DNA of 23,969 bases, taken from the NCBI GenBank assembly GCA_035656655.1, contig DASRSE010000025.1:1-23969 (forward strand). The letters run 5' to 3'. This document shows positions 15,148 through 23,655 of this stretch, in pieces. The first letter of the stretch is position 1. Each line of letters starts with the position of its first letter. Below the pieces are notes generated by a model. That model was not told the DNA's origin, searched no databases, and saw only the letters and a list, made by a program, of their open reading frames with translations. Source of the DNA: DASRSE01 sp035656655 (GTDB lineage: Bacteria > Planctomycetota > Planctomycetia > Pirellulales > DASRSE01). Made by a program: the position numbers and the translations under genes.

Positions 15148-18100
15148 CTAGCGCGGGTCGCGCAGGCCCAGCCCGCGCGGAGCATTGCCGCCGTTGTCGG
15201 AAGGCGGATTGTCCGGGTCGGCGCGGGCTTCGGATTTGCTGATCTTCACGTCGGGCAGCGCGGCTTTGAGCGTCGCGATGCCGGCCTCGGTCGCCTTGGT
15301 CTTCGCCACATTCAGCGAGCGCAGATTTTTGAGCCCGGCCAGCACCGTCAAGGTGGGGTCGCCGGCCGCGGTCCCGTAGAGGCGGACCGTTTTCAAATTG
15401 GCCAGCACTTTCAATTGGGGCAACCCTGCGTCCGTGACGGCCGTGCTGGAAAGATCGAGGTTTTGCAGTTCGCTAAACTTGGCGACGGTGGACAAGGAGG
15501 CGTCGCCGACCGCCGTGCCGGCCAATCCGAGCGTTTGCAGCTTGGTCAGATCGACCAAGGCGGCGATCCCTTTGTCGCCGAGCGTGGCATTGTTGCTGAG
15601 ATTCAGATAGGTCAAGTTCGCGAACTTATTCAAGGCGGCGGCCGTGCGATCGCTGAGCCGCGCGCCGTCGAGCGACAAGGTTGTTAGCTCCGTCAAACCG
15701 CTCAGTTGCGCCAGCTCGGCGCCGCTGATCCGGGTTCCATGCAGATCGAGCCATTTCAACCGGGTCATCGCCTTTAAATGGACCAGCCCTTGATCGGTGA
15801 TCCGCGTCTCGGCCAGCGACAGCCGTTCCAGCGCGGTGCAGGGGGCCAACAGCTTCAACCCCTCGTCGTTGACGCTCGTACCGCTCAGATCCAGTTCCGT
15901 GATGGCCGTGCACGGCGAAATCTTGATCAGCATTTCGCCAGTGACTTTCGGCAAGTCGCCCAGGTCGATCTTCGTCAACTCGCAAGCTCCGCGCGGCAAC
16001 TCCGCCAGCTTGCGCACGTCGCCGTGCGTCGTCGCAGCGAGGCCGCCTTGCGAGAGAATCCAGCGCAGCGCCAGCCGCTGCGGGTCCGGCGGATTGCCTT
16101 GGATCTTGCATTTTGGCAGGGAGACCGCCAATTCCTCCAGCCCGGCGTCGCTGATTTGCGTGCCGCTGAGAAAAAGCTGGCTTACGCTCGCCAACTTGCT
16201 CAGTTGCGGCAAGGCCGCGTCGGTCAGCGGCGTGTCGGCCAACGACAGCCGATTGAGGCTCGTGAAGCGGGCCAACTGCAAGAGGCCATCGTCGCTGATC
16301 TTGGTCCGCGACAAGGAAAGATCGGTCAGTTGCTTGACGTTGTTCAACTGCTCCAGTCCGCGATCGGTGATCGCCGTTCCGCCGACGACCAGCAGCCGCA
16401 ACGAGGGCAAATGGCCAACGGCCGCCAGGCCCGCGTCGGTCACACGGGTGTTGTTCAAGCTCAGGTCGCGGAGCGCCGGGCACGCGGCCAAGAATGCCAG
16501 CGCCGCGTCGCCAATCGGCGTGTTGTTCAGCGAAACGGTTTCGAGCCGCGTGAAGCCCTTGAAGCGGCGCAAGTCTTCGTCGGCGAGCTGAGTGTCGTTG
16601 TCCAGCTTGAACGCGGTGATCGTAAACCGGCCGGCCGGCAGCCGCGCCGCGTTGTCGATGCCGGTGATGACCTCGCCATCGGGTGTGGCGACGTTCACGA
16701 TGCCTTTGCGGGCAACGACCCATTGCGCAACGAGCCGCTCGCTATTGGGGGTCCAGCGCACGTCGCTTTCGTGGAGCGCCTTTTTCAAATCGTCCACGGC
16801 GCGGTCAGGAATCTGCAAGCTGCCCAGCTCGATGGATCGCAATCCTTTGAACAGACTCAGCTTGGCGAGCCCTTCGCCGGTTACGCTCGTTCCATCGAGG
16901 TTGATCGCGCGCAGTTTTGGCAAGGCCGCCAGCGGAGGCAAATCAGCATCGGTGATTTGCACGCGGCCGCTCCAATCGACACCGCTGATTTGAAACCGTT
17001 CGACCGGCAAGTCGGCGGCTTTGCGAACTGCGCCTAGCGGTTTGCCCTCGGGCGAAACGAGCGCCAGCGCGGCGCCGGTGTTCAATAGCTTGCGCGCCAG
17101 CTCGCGTTCGAGGTCCGGCGCGTCCCAGGTCACGTTGAGCTTCGGCCGGGCCGCTTTTAAGCCCTCGACGCCGGCGACGGTAACGCGCGTTCCATTCAAA
17201 GCGATCGTGCGCAGGTTCTCCAGGCCGACCAACTGTAGCAAACCGCGATCGCCGACTTGGGTGTCGGTCAGGACGAGGTTTTCGAGCTCCGGCAATTTTG
17301 CCAGCGCGGCCAGCCCTTCGTCGCCAACCGTGGTTTTTTGCAAATTCAAATCGCGCAGTTCCGGCAGCGTGGCTAGTTCGCCTAACCCGAGATCCGTGAT
17401 CTTCGTTTGGCTCAGGTCCACCGACCAAAGTTGTTTGAGTTTGGCAATTTCTTCGGCCGCACGATCTCCGACCGCGGCCCCTTTCAGCGAGAGAGACTGC
17501 AAGCCTTCGGCGACCGCCAACTTCGCCAGCTCGTCTTCTTTAAGCGAGGTCGCCCCGTCGAGCCGCACCGCCTTGATCGCAAACGGCCCGCTAGGAATCT
17601 CTTGGGCTCGAGCGCACTCCATCGTTTGGGCGGCCGAGCCGACGGCGAGCGTGGCGCTCCCTCCATTGGCGATGATCCAGCGGAGCAGAACCGTTTTCAC
17701 GGGCGCCGGCGGCGTGCTGATCGGGCCGGCGACCGGCTTGAGCGCGACCTCAAAATGCGGATGCTCCTTGCCGGCGACGACGTCCTGCACGAATTCCTCG
17801 AAGCCAGCCTTGCTCACTTTCAAGCGGTACTTTTTGCCGATCTTCACCGGCACGCAGCGATGCTGTTCGTCGGCATCCGTGATCCCGATGGCCAGCGCGA
17901 CCGGCTGACCGTCGAGCGAGACGGTCGCGCCAGGTTGGTTGATGTTGAGATGAACTTGGCTATCGTCGCTGGCGACGGCGGCGGCCGGACCGCCTCCTTG
18001 GCGGTTCAGGACCACGGCCGCGGCGGCCAAACCGGCCAGAGCGAGACCGAAGGCCGCCAGCGCGACCGGCAGCTTGCGGCGCGGCAGCGCGGCGGCGGAC

Positions 18101-19419
18101 TGGGCTTGCGGTTGGACATCGGTGGCGGTCGGCCGCTCGACCACCGTCGCATGGCTTTTGCGGAATTGATTGAGGGTGACGTCAAGTCCCTCGGCGCCCC
18201 CGCGGCCGGCGACCGCCGCGGCGGCATCTTCGGGCGAGAGCTCGCCCAAACAGGCATCGAGATCGGCGATGACTTCGGCCATCGACTGCTGGCGATCAGC
18301 CGGTTTTTTGGCCAGCATGTGGCGGAAGACCGCTTCGAGCTGCGGTCCCACGGCGGGGCAAACGGCCGACAAGGCCGGCACCGCTTCGGTTTGGTGCCAG
18401 ATCAGTTTTTGCGTGAGTGTGCCGTCGGGCGACAGGGCGCGGCCGGTCAGCAGGTAATAGAGCGTGCAGCCGATGCTGTAAATGTCGGCGCGCTGGTCGG
18501 CGTGCTTGGCGTCGAGAGCCTGCTCAGGGGCCATGTAGTCGACCGTTCCCATCACGCGGCCCGATTGGGTGAGTTCGGCCTGGGCCGCGCCGTCTTCTTC
18601 TTTGTTCTCGAAGCGGGCGAGCCCCATGTCGAGGATTTTCACGACGCCGGTCGAATCGACCAGCAAATTGCCTGGCTTGATGTCGCGATGCACGACGCCG
18701 CGCGCATGGGCATGGCTCAGGCCGCGCGCCGCTTGCAGCACATAGTTCAGCGCCGCGCCCAGGGGAAGCGGGCCGCTCTGTTTCACTAGCTGCGAGAGAT
18801 TCAAGCCATCGACATATTCCATCACCAGAAAATGGACGCCGCCTGCCTCGTCGGCATCGTAGGCGGCCGCGATATTCGGATGCGTCAGCTTGGCCGCCGC
18901 TTCGACCTCGCGATGAAAGCGCGCGATCGCGTCGGCCGAATTGGTGAGATCGGCAGGCAGCACCTTCAGGGCCACGGTCCGCTTCATCCGGCGATGGTTC
19001 GCTTTGAAGACGACCCCCATCCCCCCTTCGCCCAGCTTATCGACGATGACATAGTTGCCGAAGACAAGCCCTTTGGTTTGGCCCAGCCGCAACAAGTTCG
19101 CTTGATACTCCGTCAGCCGTTTGCGCTTGACGAGCAGTTCGGCTAGTCCATGCGCGTCGGTCGGCCGCTCCTCGGTTGTCAAGCTGGCGTCAAAGGCGTG
19201 AAATTCTTCGCTGCTCATCAGCCCGCTCATGGACAAGCAGTCGGCGAATTGGGCCCAGGTGTGGATTTGGCCCGGCAAGGCTCCGCCGGCAAGCGTGGGC
19301 GCGATGCTGGGCGAATGGCCGTCGGTCGGTTCGTCGGCCAATGAGCGAGATTGGGGCGCGGTCATATCGGCGGTCGCTTGCGCTTGGTGTCGCTGTTCTT
19401 CGGACGTGGATTCTGGCAT
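15148..19419 (-). CDS. Giant membrane Ser/Thr kinase with PEGA-like and leucine-rich repeat ectodomain
   Basis: From the ATG at 19419 the protein has 1423 residues. Residues about 50-118 form the short N-terminal domain common before planctomycete kinases (ELLVKRKRLTEYQANLLRLG). The kinase domain follows: GEGGMGVV at 130-137, K152 in VALK, HRD 244-246 in HRDIKPGN, DMG at 264-266 in place of DFG, APE 297-299. A membrane helix lies at about 449-471. Then come a PEGA-like beta domain (about 487-562) and a long LRR region built on the pattern LxxLxLxxTxVTDxGLxxL, divided by four related header modules (W581, K777, W900, W1120). The repeats are presumably outside the cytoplasm and sense a ligand or partner. 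The start was chosen because the 25 residues upstream are not family-like. It stands alone on its strand, ended by its own terminator. DMG still has the metal-binding Asp, so activity is plausible. Confidence 0.92.
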   Translation of the reverse strand: MPESTSEEQRHQAQATADMTAPQSRSLADEPTDGHSPSIAPTLAGGALPGQIHTWAQFADCLSMSGLMSSEEFHAFDASLTTEERPTDAHGLAELLVKRKRLTEYQANLLRLGQTKGLVFGNYVIVDKLGEGGMGVVFKANHRRMKRTVALKVLPADLTNSADAIARFHREVEAAAKLTHPNIAAAYDADEAGGVHFLVMEYVDGLNLSQLVKQSGPLPLGAALNYVLQAARGLSHAHARGVVHRDIKPGNLLVDSTGVVKILDMGLARFENKEEDGAAQAELTQSGRVMGTVDYMAPEQALDAKHADQRADIYSIGCTLYYLLTGRALSPDGTLTQKLIWHQTEAVPALSAVCPAVGPQLEAVFRHMLAKKPADRQQSMAEVIADLDACLGELSPEDAAAAVAGRGGAEGLDVTLNQFRKSHATVVERPTATDVQPQAQSAAALPRRKLPVALAAFGLALAGLAAAAVVLNRQGGGPAAAVASDDSQVHLNINQPGATVSLDGQPVALAIGITDADEQHRCVPVKIGKKYRLKVSKAGFEEFVQDVVAGKEHPHFEVALKPVAGPISTPPAPVKTVLLRWIIANGGSATLAVGSAAQTMECARAQEIPSGPFAIKAVRLDGATSLKEDELAKLAVAEGLQSLSLKGAAVGDRAAEEIAKLKQLWSVDLSQTKITDLGLGELATLPELRDLNLQKTTVGDEGLAALAKLPELENLVLTDTQVGDRGLLQLVGLENLRTIALNGTRVTVAGVEGLKAARPKLNVTWDAPDLERELARKLLNTGAALALVSPEGKPLGAVRKAADLPVERFQISGVDWSGRVQITDADLPPLAALPKLRAINLDGTSVTGEGLAKLSLFKGLRSIELGSLQIPDRAVDDLKKALHESDVRWTPNSERLVAQWVVARKGIVNVATPDGEVITGIDNAARLPAGRFTITAFKLDNDTQLADEDLRRFKGFTRLETVSLNNTPIGDAALAFLAACPALRDLSLNNTRVTDAGLAAVGHLPSLRLLVVGGTAITDRGLEQLNNVKQLTDLSLSRTKISDDGLLQLARFTSLNRLSLADTPLTDAALPQLSKLASVSQLFLSGTQISDAGLEELAVSLPKCKIQGNPPDPQRLALRWILSQGGLAATTHGDVRKLAELPRGACELTKIDLGDLPKVTGEMLIKISPCTAITELDLSGTSVNDEGLKLLAPCTALERLSLAETRITDQGLVHLKAMTRLKWLDLHGTRISGAELAQLSGLTELTTLSLDGARLSDRTAAALNKFANLTYLNLSNNATLGDKGIAALVDLTKLQTLGLAGTAVGDASLSTVAKFSELQNLDLSSTAVTDAGLPQLKVLANLKTVRLYGTAAGDPTLTVLAGLKNLRSLNVAKTKATEAGIATLKAALPDVKISKSEARADPDNPPSDNGGNAPRGLGLRDPR

Positions 19420-19475
19420 GCGAGTGTCGCCCCGGTGGGACGCCCTCCACGAAAAATAGTGTGCCCTTGTTCTGC

Positions 19476-19499
19476 CAATCCGGTATTCTAGCAATCCGG
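19476..19499. repeat. CAATCCGG direct repeat
   Basis: CAATCCGG occurs at 19476-19483 and 19492-19499, 16 bases start to start, about 60 bases upstream of the LRR kinase start codon. It could be a pair of regulator half-sites for that gene, or chance. Confidence 0.35.
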
Positions 19500-19646
19500 C
19501 TAGCGAAAAGGTATGAATTTGGCCATCTGCGCGGCCTTCTCACCGGCTCCGCAGCCCGGCGCCGCGGAACGAGCCGAGAGGCGATTCTGGGCCTCGCGGC
19601 GGCCGTCCGGAGCGGAAACCGCCGTCGCCAAAGGGCGCGCAGGGTG

Positions 19647-19709
19647 TTTTGACGGTCGAGCGCGTGGTTTTGACGGTCTACCGCGTGGTTTTGACGGTCT
19701 ACCGTTAGA
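19647..19709. repeat. Three-copy 21-bp tandem repeat
   Basis: Units at 19647-19667, 19668-19688 and 19689-19709 each start TTTTGACGGTC. Units 1 and 2 differ at two positions (GAG/TAC region), and units 2 and 3 share the first 16 bases before unit 3 diverges to GTTAGA. The period of 21 bases equals two helical turns, so identical DNA faces recur, as in arrays of regulator sites. TTTTGACGGT occurs a fourth time at 19801-19810, inside the start of the peptidase gene. Confidence 0.85.
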
Positions 19710-19719
19710 GCATTATCAT
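19691..19719 (+). promoter_or_regulatory. Sigma70-like promoter of the M13 peptidase gene
   Basis: TTGACG (19691-19696) and TATCAT (19714-19719) are separated by exactly 17 bases; both boxes match the consensus at five of six positions. The -35 box is part of the third copy of the 21-bp tandem repeat. Transcription would start near 19726, giving a leader of about 40 bases before the ATG at 19767. Confidence 0.72.
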
Positions 19720-19766
19720 ACAACCTCGGTTCCCTACTACCTCTGAGTTTTTTCCCAAGTCGAACC

Positions 19767-21824
19767 ATGCCTTTCTTTCTATCAGCGCGTCGGACGGGGC
19801 TTTTGACGGTGTTATTGGTCTCCGGCTGGGCGGTTCTCCAGGCGGCGGAAACGGCGCCGAAAAAGGACCACAAGAGCGGGATCGACCGCGCGAATTTTGA
19901 CCCGAAAGTCGCGGCGACGGCCGATTTTTATGAGCATGTGAACGGCGAGTGGATTGCGCACAATCCCATCCCGCCGCAATATACGCGCTGGGGCGCTTTT
20001 AGCGAGTTGCACGATCAGAGCCTGGCGGCCACGCATGAGATTTTGGAAGGGCTCGTGAAAGAGACGAAGCCGCTGGCGCACGACGCCACGAATCTCCGCT
20101 ACTTTTATCAGACGGCCATGGATCAGGCTGCCCGCGACCGGCAAGGGCTCGAGCCCCTCGAGGCTGGCTTTGCCGCCATCGCGAAAATCCGCTCGACCAA
20201 AGACCTGCTCGTCGAGCTGGGCCATCTGCACGCGGCCGGCGTGTCGGCGATTTTCTCGTTTGGCATTGGCCAAGACGAAAAGCTCAGCAGCCGCTATGTG
20301 ACCCAGCTCTGGCAAGGAGGGTTGAGCTTGCCGGACCGCGATTATTATCTGGGCCGCACCGAGGACGGCAAGAAAATTTTGGCGGCTTATCGCGCGCATG
20401 TCGAGAAGATGTTGACGTTGGCGGGCGATTCTCCAAAGCAAGCGGCCAGCGCGGTCGAGGCGATTGTGAAGATTGAAACCGGGTTGGCCGAAGCGTCGCG
20501 GACGCCGGTTCAATTGCGCGATCGCGAAGAAAACTACAACAAGAAATCGCTGCCGGAAATGGCCGCCTTGACTCCGCACTTGGACTGGGATGTCTATCTG
20601 AAGTCGATCGGCGCGCCGAAGTTCACCGACATCATCGTCGGCCAGCCGGAGTTTTTCGCGCATGTGGACAAGATGCTGGAAGACATCGCCCCGGCCGATT
20701 GGCAAGCGTATCTCCGCTGGCATCTGCTGCGGGCGAATTCCGCCTATTTGACCGCGGCCCTCGACCAAGAGCGGTTTCATTTTTATGACGAGACGCTCCG
20801 CGGCGCCAAAGAGATGCAGCCGCTGTGGAAGCGGGCGGTGGGAGCGATCGATCGCCATCTGGGGCAGCCGCTGGGCAAGTTGTACGTCGAGAAATACTTT
20901 CCGGCGGCCTCGAAGCAGCGGATGGATGAACTGGTGAAGAACATCCTCAGCGCGCTCCGCGACCGGATTGAGTCTCGGCCGTGGATGAGCGCGGCCACGA
21001 AAAAGGAAGCGATCGCGAAGTTGGCGACCGTGATGACGAAAATCGGCTATCCCGACAAGTGGCGCGATTACACCGGCTTGGACCTGAAAGCCGATTCCTA
21101 TGTCGCGAACATTCGCCGCGTCAATGAGTTCGATTTGCACTACGATTTCAACCGCTTGGATAAGCCGGTCGATCGGACCGAGTGGGGAATGACCCCGCCG
21201 ACCGTGAACGCGTATTACAATTCGTCGATGAATGAGATCGTTTTTCCAGCCGGCATTTTGCAACCGCCCTTTTTTGATCCGCAGGCCGACGACGCCGTCA
21301 ACTATGGCGGCATCGGCTGCGTGATTGGCCACGAGATCACGCATGGCTTCGACGATCAAGGGAGCCGCTCCGACGCCCAAGGAAATCTGCGCAATTGGTG
21401 GACGGCCGAAGATCGCAGTAAATTCACCAAGATGACCGACGACCTGGTGAAACAATACGACGCGTGCGTGGCCCTCGACGACCTGCACGTCAACGGCCGC
21501 CTGACCCTCGGCGAAAACATCGCCGACTTGGGGGGCATTATCATCTCATACACGGCGTATCAAAAATCGCTCGCTGGCAAGCCGGCTCCGGTGATCGACG
21601 GCTTTACGGGCGCGCAGCGTTTTTTCATCGGCTTCGCCCAAGTCTGGCGCGGCGAGACGCGCGAGGCGGAAGCCCGCGTGCGGCTCCGCACCGATCCGCA
21701 CTCGCCGATGAAATTTCGCGTGCTCGTGCCGCTGTCGAACGTCGCGCCGTTTTATGAAGCCTTTGGCGTGAAGCCGGGCGACAAAATGTACCGGGCGCCG
21801 GCCGATCGCGTTGAGATCTGGTAG
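19767..21824 (+). CDS. M13 family zinc metallopeptidase, neprilysin/PepO-like, exported
   Basis: The 685-residue protein has a signal peptide (about residues 1-26, TGLLTVLLVSGWAVLQA) and then the full M13 fold: N-terminal domain beginning with DFYEHVNGEWI, the substrate-binding NAYY at 481-484, zinc motif HEITH at 522-526 (H522, E523, H526) and the third zinc ligand E583 in ENIADLGG. These enzymes cleave peptides, usually small ones, at the amino side of hydrophobic residues; here the enzyme is expected in the periplasm or outside. Length is normal for bacterial M13. The C-terminus ends VEIW without the cysteine found near the end of mammalian neprilysin, as usual for bacterial members. No Shine-Dalgarno is apparent, but the signal peptide and the promoter at 19691 support this start. 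The GNAT gene follows 36 bases later. Confidence 0.95.
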   Translation: MPFFLSARRTGLLTVLLVSGWAVLQAAETAPKKDHKSGIDRANFDPKVAATADFYEHVNGEWIAHNPIPPQYTRWGAFSELHDQSLAATHEILEGLVKETKPLAHDATNLRYFYQTAMDQAARDRQGLEPLEAGFAAIAKIRSTKDLLVELGHLHAAGVSAIFSFGIGQDEKLSSRYVTQLWQGGLSLPDRDYYLGRTEDGKKILAAYRAHVEKMLTLAGDSPKQAASAVEAIVKIETGLAEASRTPVQLRDREENYNKKSLPEMAALTPHLDWDVYLKSIGAPKFTDIIVGQPEFFAHVDKMLEDIAPADWQAYLRWHLLRANSAYLTAALDQERFHFYDETLRGAKEMQPLWKRAVGAIDRHLGQPLGKLYVEKYFPAASKQRMDELVKNILSALRDRIESRPWMSAATKKEAIAKLATVMTKIGYPDKWRDYTGLDLKADSYVANIRRVNEFDLHYDFNRLDKPVDRTEWGMTPPTVNAYYNSSMNEIVFPAGILQPPFFDPQADDAVNYGGIGCVIGHEITHGFDDQGSRSDAQGNLRNWWTAEDRSKFTKMTDDLVKQYDACVALDDLHVNGRLTLGENIADLGGIIISYTAYQKSLAGKPAPVIDGFTGAQRFFIGFAQVWRGETREAEARVRLRTDPHSPMKFRVLVPLSNVAPFYEAFGVKPGDKMYRAPADRVEIW

Positions 21825-21860
21825 CGCGTGCCGGCAAGCTCTTTTCAGCCCGCAGGCGCT

Positions 21861-22418
21861 ATGAGCGACGCTCGCGACAAATCGACGGCCCCCGCGCCGG
21901 TGACGACCTATTATCTCGAAATGCGCGAGCCAACCGCGCTCCGCCCGCGGCGGAGCGAACGGGCCGATTTGCAGTTGGAGCCGGTTGAACCGCCGGACCC
22001 CGATCTCAATCGCGCGTTTTATTGCGCGGTGGGCCGCGACTGGCAATGGATCGACCGCTTGCCTTGGAGTCTGGTCCAATGGAGCGCGTACGTCCTGCGC
22101 CCCGTGCTGCATACGCGGCTCTTTCGTGTGCAAGGCGAACCGGCGGGCTACGCGGAGCTGGAAGTCGGACCGGCCGGCGACGTGGAAATTGTCTACTTCG
22201 GAATGCTGCCGCGCTTCGTCGGCGCCGGATGCGGCGGCTATTTTCTGAGCGAAACGGTGCGTGCCGCGTGGCAACTCACGACGAAGCGAGTTTGGGTCCA
22301 CACTTGTTCGCTCGACCACCCGGCCGCCTTGCAGAACTATCTGGCGCGCGGCTTCAGCCAATATCGCGTCGAGCACAAGCCGGATTCGGCGACGAACGCT
22401 CGGACCGCAGCCGAGTGA
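21861..22418 (+). CDS. GNAT family N-acetyltransferase
   Basis: From the ATG at 21861 the protein has 185 residues. The acetyl-CoA-binding motif A is seen in FGMLPRFVGAGCGGYFLSE (113-131, with R118, G121 and G123 as the RxxGxG-type loop), and the typical C-terminal segment HTCSLDHPAALQNYLARGF (147-165) follows. The middle of the protein (about 60-100) supplies the preceding helix and strands. Such enzymes transfer an acetyl group from acetyl-CoA to an amine; the acceptor cannot be predicted. An in-frame GTG at 21828, three bases after the peptidase stop, would add 11 residues; neither start has a strong ribosome binding site. It is probably co-transcribed with the M13 peptidase, but a functional link is not evident. 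Confidence 0.85.
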   Translation: MSDARDKSTAPAPVTTYYLEMREPTALRPRRSERADLQLEPVEPPDPDLNRAFYCAVGRDWQWIDRLPWSLVQWSAYVLRPVLHTRLFRVQGEPAGYAELEVGPAGDVEIVYFGMLPRFVGAGCGGYFLSETVRAAWQLTTKRVWVHTCSLDHPAALQNYLARGFSQYRVEHKPDSATNARTAAE

Positions 22419-22430
22419 CGGCCGATCAGG

Positions 22431-22472
22431 CCGCGATCGCGGTCTGCGCCGCGCGAAGTTCATTCGGAACTT
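22431..22472. repeat. Palindrome and hairpin between convergent genes
   Basis: CCGCGATCGCGG at 22431-22442 is a perfect 12-bp palindrome, and AAGTTC (22456-22461) / GAACTT (22467-22472) is a perfect 6-bp stem with a 5-base loop. Both lie in the 97-base gap between the convergent acetyltransferase and decarboxylase genes. No T-run is present, so terminator activity is only a guess from position. Confidence 0.35.
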
Positions 22473-22515
22473 AGCGATGTCGAGAAATACCGCGCTTGAA
22501 TGTTTCAACAGGGCG

Positions 22516-23655
22516 TTAGCGATTGACGTGGATCACCGTGGCGGGCGGAAAGCCGTTGAAGTGGGTCGAGGAGGCGTGCGTATAAGCCCCCATGTTCTGG
22601 CTATAAACCAGGTCGCCCAACTCCAGCTCAGGCAACTGTTCGGACAACGAAATCGTATCCAGGGCGTCGCAGGTGGGGCCAAACACGGCCGTCGTGCGGG
22701 GAGGACCGTCCTTGAACGCGCGAATCGGATAATGGATGTGGTCGAAGATGACGCCTGAATAGGTGTGATAGACGCCGTCGTTGATATAGTAGCACTGCTT
22801 GCCGTCGCGGATTGATTTGCCGATTACCTGCGCGACCGAGGTCGCCGCCGACGCGACCAGAAACCGGCCCGGCTCGGCCAAGATTTCGATGTCCGGCGGA
22901 AATAGCCGGCCAAATTCGTCGTTGAGCATTTCGGCCAGCTCGGGAAACGGCCGTACATGCTCGTCGTATGCCGTGGGAAAGCCGCCGCCGATGTCCAGAA
23001 TCTTCACTTGAGGAAAGCCGCGCTCGTGCGCCTCTTTGAAAATCGAGGCGGACAACTCCAAGGCTTGGATATAGTTGGCAAAATTCGTGCATTGGCTCCC
23101 GACGTGAAAGCTGAGCCCTTCGACGACCAGGTCGGCGGCGAAGGCCGCTTGGATCAGATCGACCGCCTCGCCGGAGGAGGCGCCGAATTTCGAAGAGAGC
23201 TCGACGACCGCGCCCGTGTTCGGAACGCGGATTCGCAAGATCAGCCCCGCGTGCGGCGCATGTTGTTTCAATTTGCCGATTTCGGCGAAGTTGTCGTACG
23301 TGACGAGCGGTTTATAAGGGTCCAGTTCGACCAAGGTTTTGATGTCCTTGATCGGATTGGCGTAAATGATCTTGTCCCAGATAAAATCTTGCCGCGCCTG
23401 CGGAGGCAAGTTCTTGATGTTCTCGTAGACCAGCCGAAACTCGGCCATCGAGGCGACATCGAAGCTCGCGCCGGCTTGGTAGAAGGTCTCGACGATCACC
23501 GGGTCGGAGTTCGCCTTGACCGCGTAATAGGCCTGCACGCGCGGCAGATGCTTCTTGAAGGTCTCGTAGTTCTGACGCAAGGCGGCATGATCGACCACAA
23601 ACAGGGGCGTTCCATGCGTGCCGGCCAACGCTTGCAATTCCTGCGCAGAAATCAT
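22516..23655 (-). CDS. Type III PLP-dependent ornithine (or lysine) decarboxylase
   Basis: The 379-residue protein is a fold-III alanine-racemase-like decarboxylase that uses pyridoxal phosphate. K48 in YAVKAN binds PLP; H184 in FHVGSQ stacks on the ring; GGGFP at 223-227 and EPGR at 261-264 bind the phosphate; C329-D330 in GPTCDALD is the catalytic pair from the other subunit; QNMGAYT at 353-359 gives Y358. D305 in IFDHIH matches mouse ODC D332, which with D330 (mouse D361) contacts the distal amine of ornithine. This favours ornithine (possibly lysine) over diaminopimelate, arginine or carboxynorspermidine. Its ATG overlaps the stop of the homospermidine synthase gene by one base (TGATG), so the two are coupled; a GGGAG lies about 10 bases before the start. 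The frame is open to 23880, but that part lies in another frame of the upstream gene and is a shadow. Confidence 0.88.
   Translation of the reverse strand: MISAQELQALAGTHGTPLFVVDHAALRQNYETFKKHLPRVQAYYAVKANSDPVIVETFYQAGASFDVASMAEFRLVYENIKNLPPQARQDFIWDKIIYANPIKDIKTLVELDPYKPLVTYDNFAEIGKLKQHAPHAGLILRIRVPNTGAVVELSSKFGASSGEAVDLIQAAFAADLVVEGLSFHVGSQCTNFANYIQALELSASIFKEAHERGFPQVKILDIGGGFPTAYDEHVRPFPELAEMLNDEFGRLFPPDIEILAEPGRFLVASAATSVAQVIGKSIRDGKQCYYINDGVYHTYSGVIFDHIHYPIRAFKDGPPRTTAVFGPTCDALDTISLSEQLPELELGDLVYSQNMGAYTHASSTHFNGFPPATVIHVNR

Larger units (their letters stand above)
19420..19766. other. Divergent intergenic region with repeats and a promoter
   Basis: This 347-base region separates the minus-strand LRR kinase and the plus-strand M13 peptidase. 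It holds a direct repeat (19476-19499), a three-copy 21-bp tandem repeat (19647-19709) and a promoter overlapping its last copy, each listed separately. No gene is supported; a minus-strand open frame across the tandem repeat reads as a repetitive heptad peptide (DRQNHAV) and is only a by-product of the 21-bp period. Just before the peptidase start there is a six-T run, not preceded by a stem. Confidence 0.5.

Noticed and set aside
15778..18789. Long plus-strand open frames opposite the LRR kinase
   Set aside because: They mirror the repetitive LRR coding sequence and have no domain or secretion features.
15148..19419. LRR kinase as a pseudokinase because DFG is DMG
   Set aside because: The metal-binding Asp is kept, as are the glycine loop, K152, HRD and APE; only the middle residue differs.
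19647..19709. Possible CRISPR array
   Set aside because: The 21-bp units are directly adjacent with no spacers and there are no cas genes; it is a plain tandem repeat.
19812..21488. Minus-strand open frame of 558 codons
   Set aside because: Antisense to the M13 peptidase, whose zinc motifs are intact; the peptide shows no recognisable domain.
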